From Candidatus Woesearchaeota archaeon (lineage in GTDB: Archaea; Nanobdellota; Nanobdellia; Woesearchaeales; JACPBV01), in assembly GCA_019322475.1 (NCBI GenBank), contig JAHWIN010000015.1:1-38100 (forward strand): a stretch of DNA of 38,100 nucleotides, in the 5' to 3' direction. Made by a program: the position numbers and the translations under genes. The notes under the pieces were generated by a model. The model was not told where the DNA came from, did not search any database, and worked only from the letters and a program-made list of their open reading frames with translations. Positions 37,938-38,100 of this stretch are shown here, piece by piece. The first letter of the stretch is position 1. Each line of letters starts with the position of its first letter.

Positions 37938-38100
37938 ATGAAAAGATTATCCCTTGACCAGATAATAAGGGGGATGAAGAAGGTAGATTTTCCTGAATTT
38001 GACATTATAGTAGCTATAGGAAGAGACGGGATAAAGCCCGCATCCCTCCTTTCAGATATCCTTAATGTTCCTGTTAAGGCCTTATGGATCAACTACAGGA
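37938..38100 (+). CDS. Phosphoribosyltransferase-like protein, N-terminal part
   Basis: The gene starts at ATG 37938 and runs off the window after 54 codons. The visible part reads MKRLSLDQIIRGMKKV, then FDIIVAIGRDGIKPASLLSD and LNVPVKALWINYR. The strand followed by IGRDGIKPA and a helix, then a second strand, matches the beginning of purine-type phosphoribosyltransferases (type I PRTase fold). The diagnostic PRPP loop would lie further on and cannot be checked. A second ATG at 37931 opens a frame that stops after eight codons. A TATA-like CTTATAAGG lies near 37890-37898. Confidence 0.65.
   Translation, partial: MKRLSLDQIIRGMKKVDFPEFDIIVAIGRDGIKPASLLSDILNVPVKALWINYR

Overview
The window looks archaeal. 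Many genes are preceded by TTTATATA/TTTATAAA TATA boxes about 25-30 bases before the first codon (leaderless style) or by strong GGAGGTGAT-type ribosome sites. The gene set is archaeal: a class I lysyl-tRNA synthetase, a TrmB-type regulator, an archaeal SepF, an Lhr helicase next to an SbcD-related phosphoesterase, a four-subunit pyruvate:ferredoxin oxidoreductase, a class III signal peptide (pilin-like) protein and DUF2683/RelE toxin-antitoxin genes. Heavy AGG/AGA/ATA codon use and the small secreted proteins suggest an uncultivated lineage, possibly DPANN/Woesearchaeota-like. That placement is inference. I saw no rRNA, tRNA, CRISPR array or transposase.

Layout. 1-941: the end of purD, then a DUF134 regulator gene with an 18-bp palindrome in its promoter. 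1150-2421: a secreted protein and a DUF378 membrane protein. 2446-5947 (minus strand): a nine-gene redox operon with a small zinc protein, a lipoprotein of the sulfite-oxidase/MsrP molybdenum fold, a ferritin, a rubrerythrin-like protein, a cytochrome b5-like lipoprotein, a two-helix membrane protein, a 49-residue rubredoxin-like protein, a ferredoxin-thioredoxin-reductase-like protein and a CPHC thioredoxin-like protein. 6077-12837 (minus): glycogen/alpha-glucan metabolism with a eukaryote-type GT3 glycogen synthase, a DUF5752 membrane protein, a SAP-like protein, a GH57 hydrolase, a GT4 transferase and a TrmB-type regulator. 12983-16276 (minus): an ECF transporter S component, a DUF4430 lipoprotein, a Dph6-like ATP pyrophosphatase and a large DUF4430-like surface protein. 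This may be vitamin (cobalamin-like) uptake.

16459-18615 is an accessory patch. Two mosaic paralogues of an unrecognised family, exactly equal in length, flank an HD-domain hydrolase and abut lysS. A second, diverged copy of the lysS 3' end lies behind the first paralogue. 18590-21876: lysS, asd and a flavodoxin, with two unusual inverted repeats between asd and the flavodoxin gene. 22012-25288: a toxin-antitoxin pair and the Lhr helicase. 25336-28196: an orphan gene, then a phosphoesterase gene translationally coupled to a two-subunit class I fumarase.

28275-33220: sepF, a 40-codon mini-gene sharing a symmetric TATA box with a DHH phosphoesterase, then porGDAB. 33286-35222: an alpha/beta hydrolase and two secreted or pilin-like proteins. 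35354-38100: malate dehydrogenase, a NYN-domain protein, an NfnA/PyrK-like flavoprotein, a zinc-ribbon protein and the start of a phosphoribosyltransferase-like gene. Together, POR, fumarase, malate dehydrogenase and glycogen enzymes suggest an anaerobic heterotroph that stores glycogen and runs a partial TCA branch. The redox operon suggests it meets oxygen or oxidised sulfur species.

The strongest candidates for something undescribed are the split molybdenum/cytochrome-b5 lipoprotein operon and the mosaic paralogue/HD patch at the lysS 3' end.
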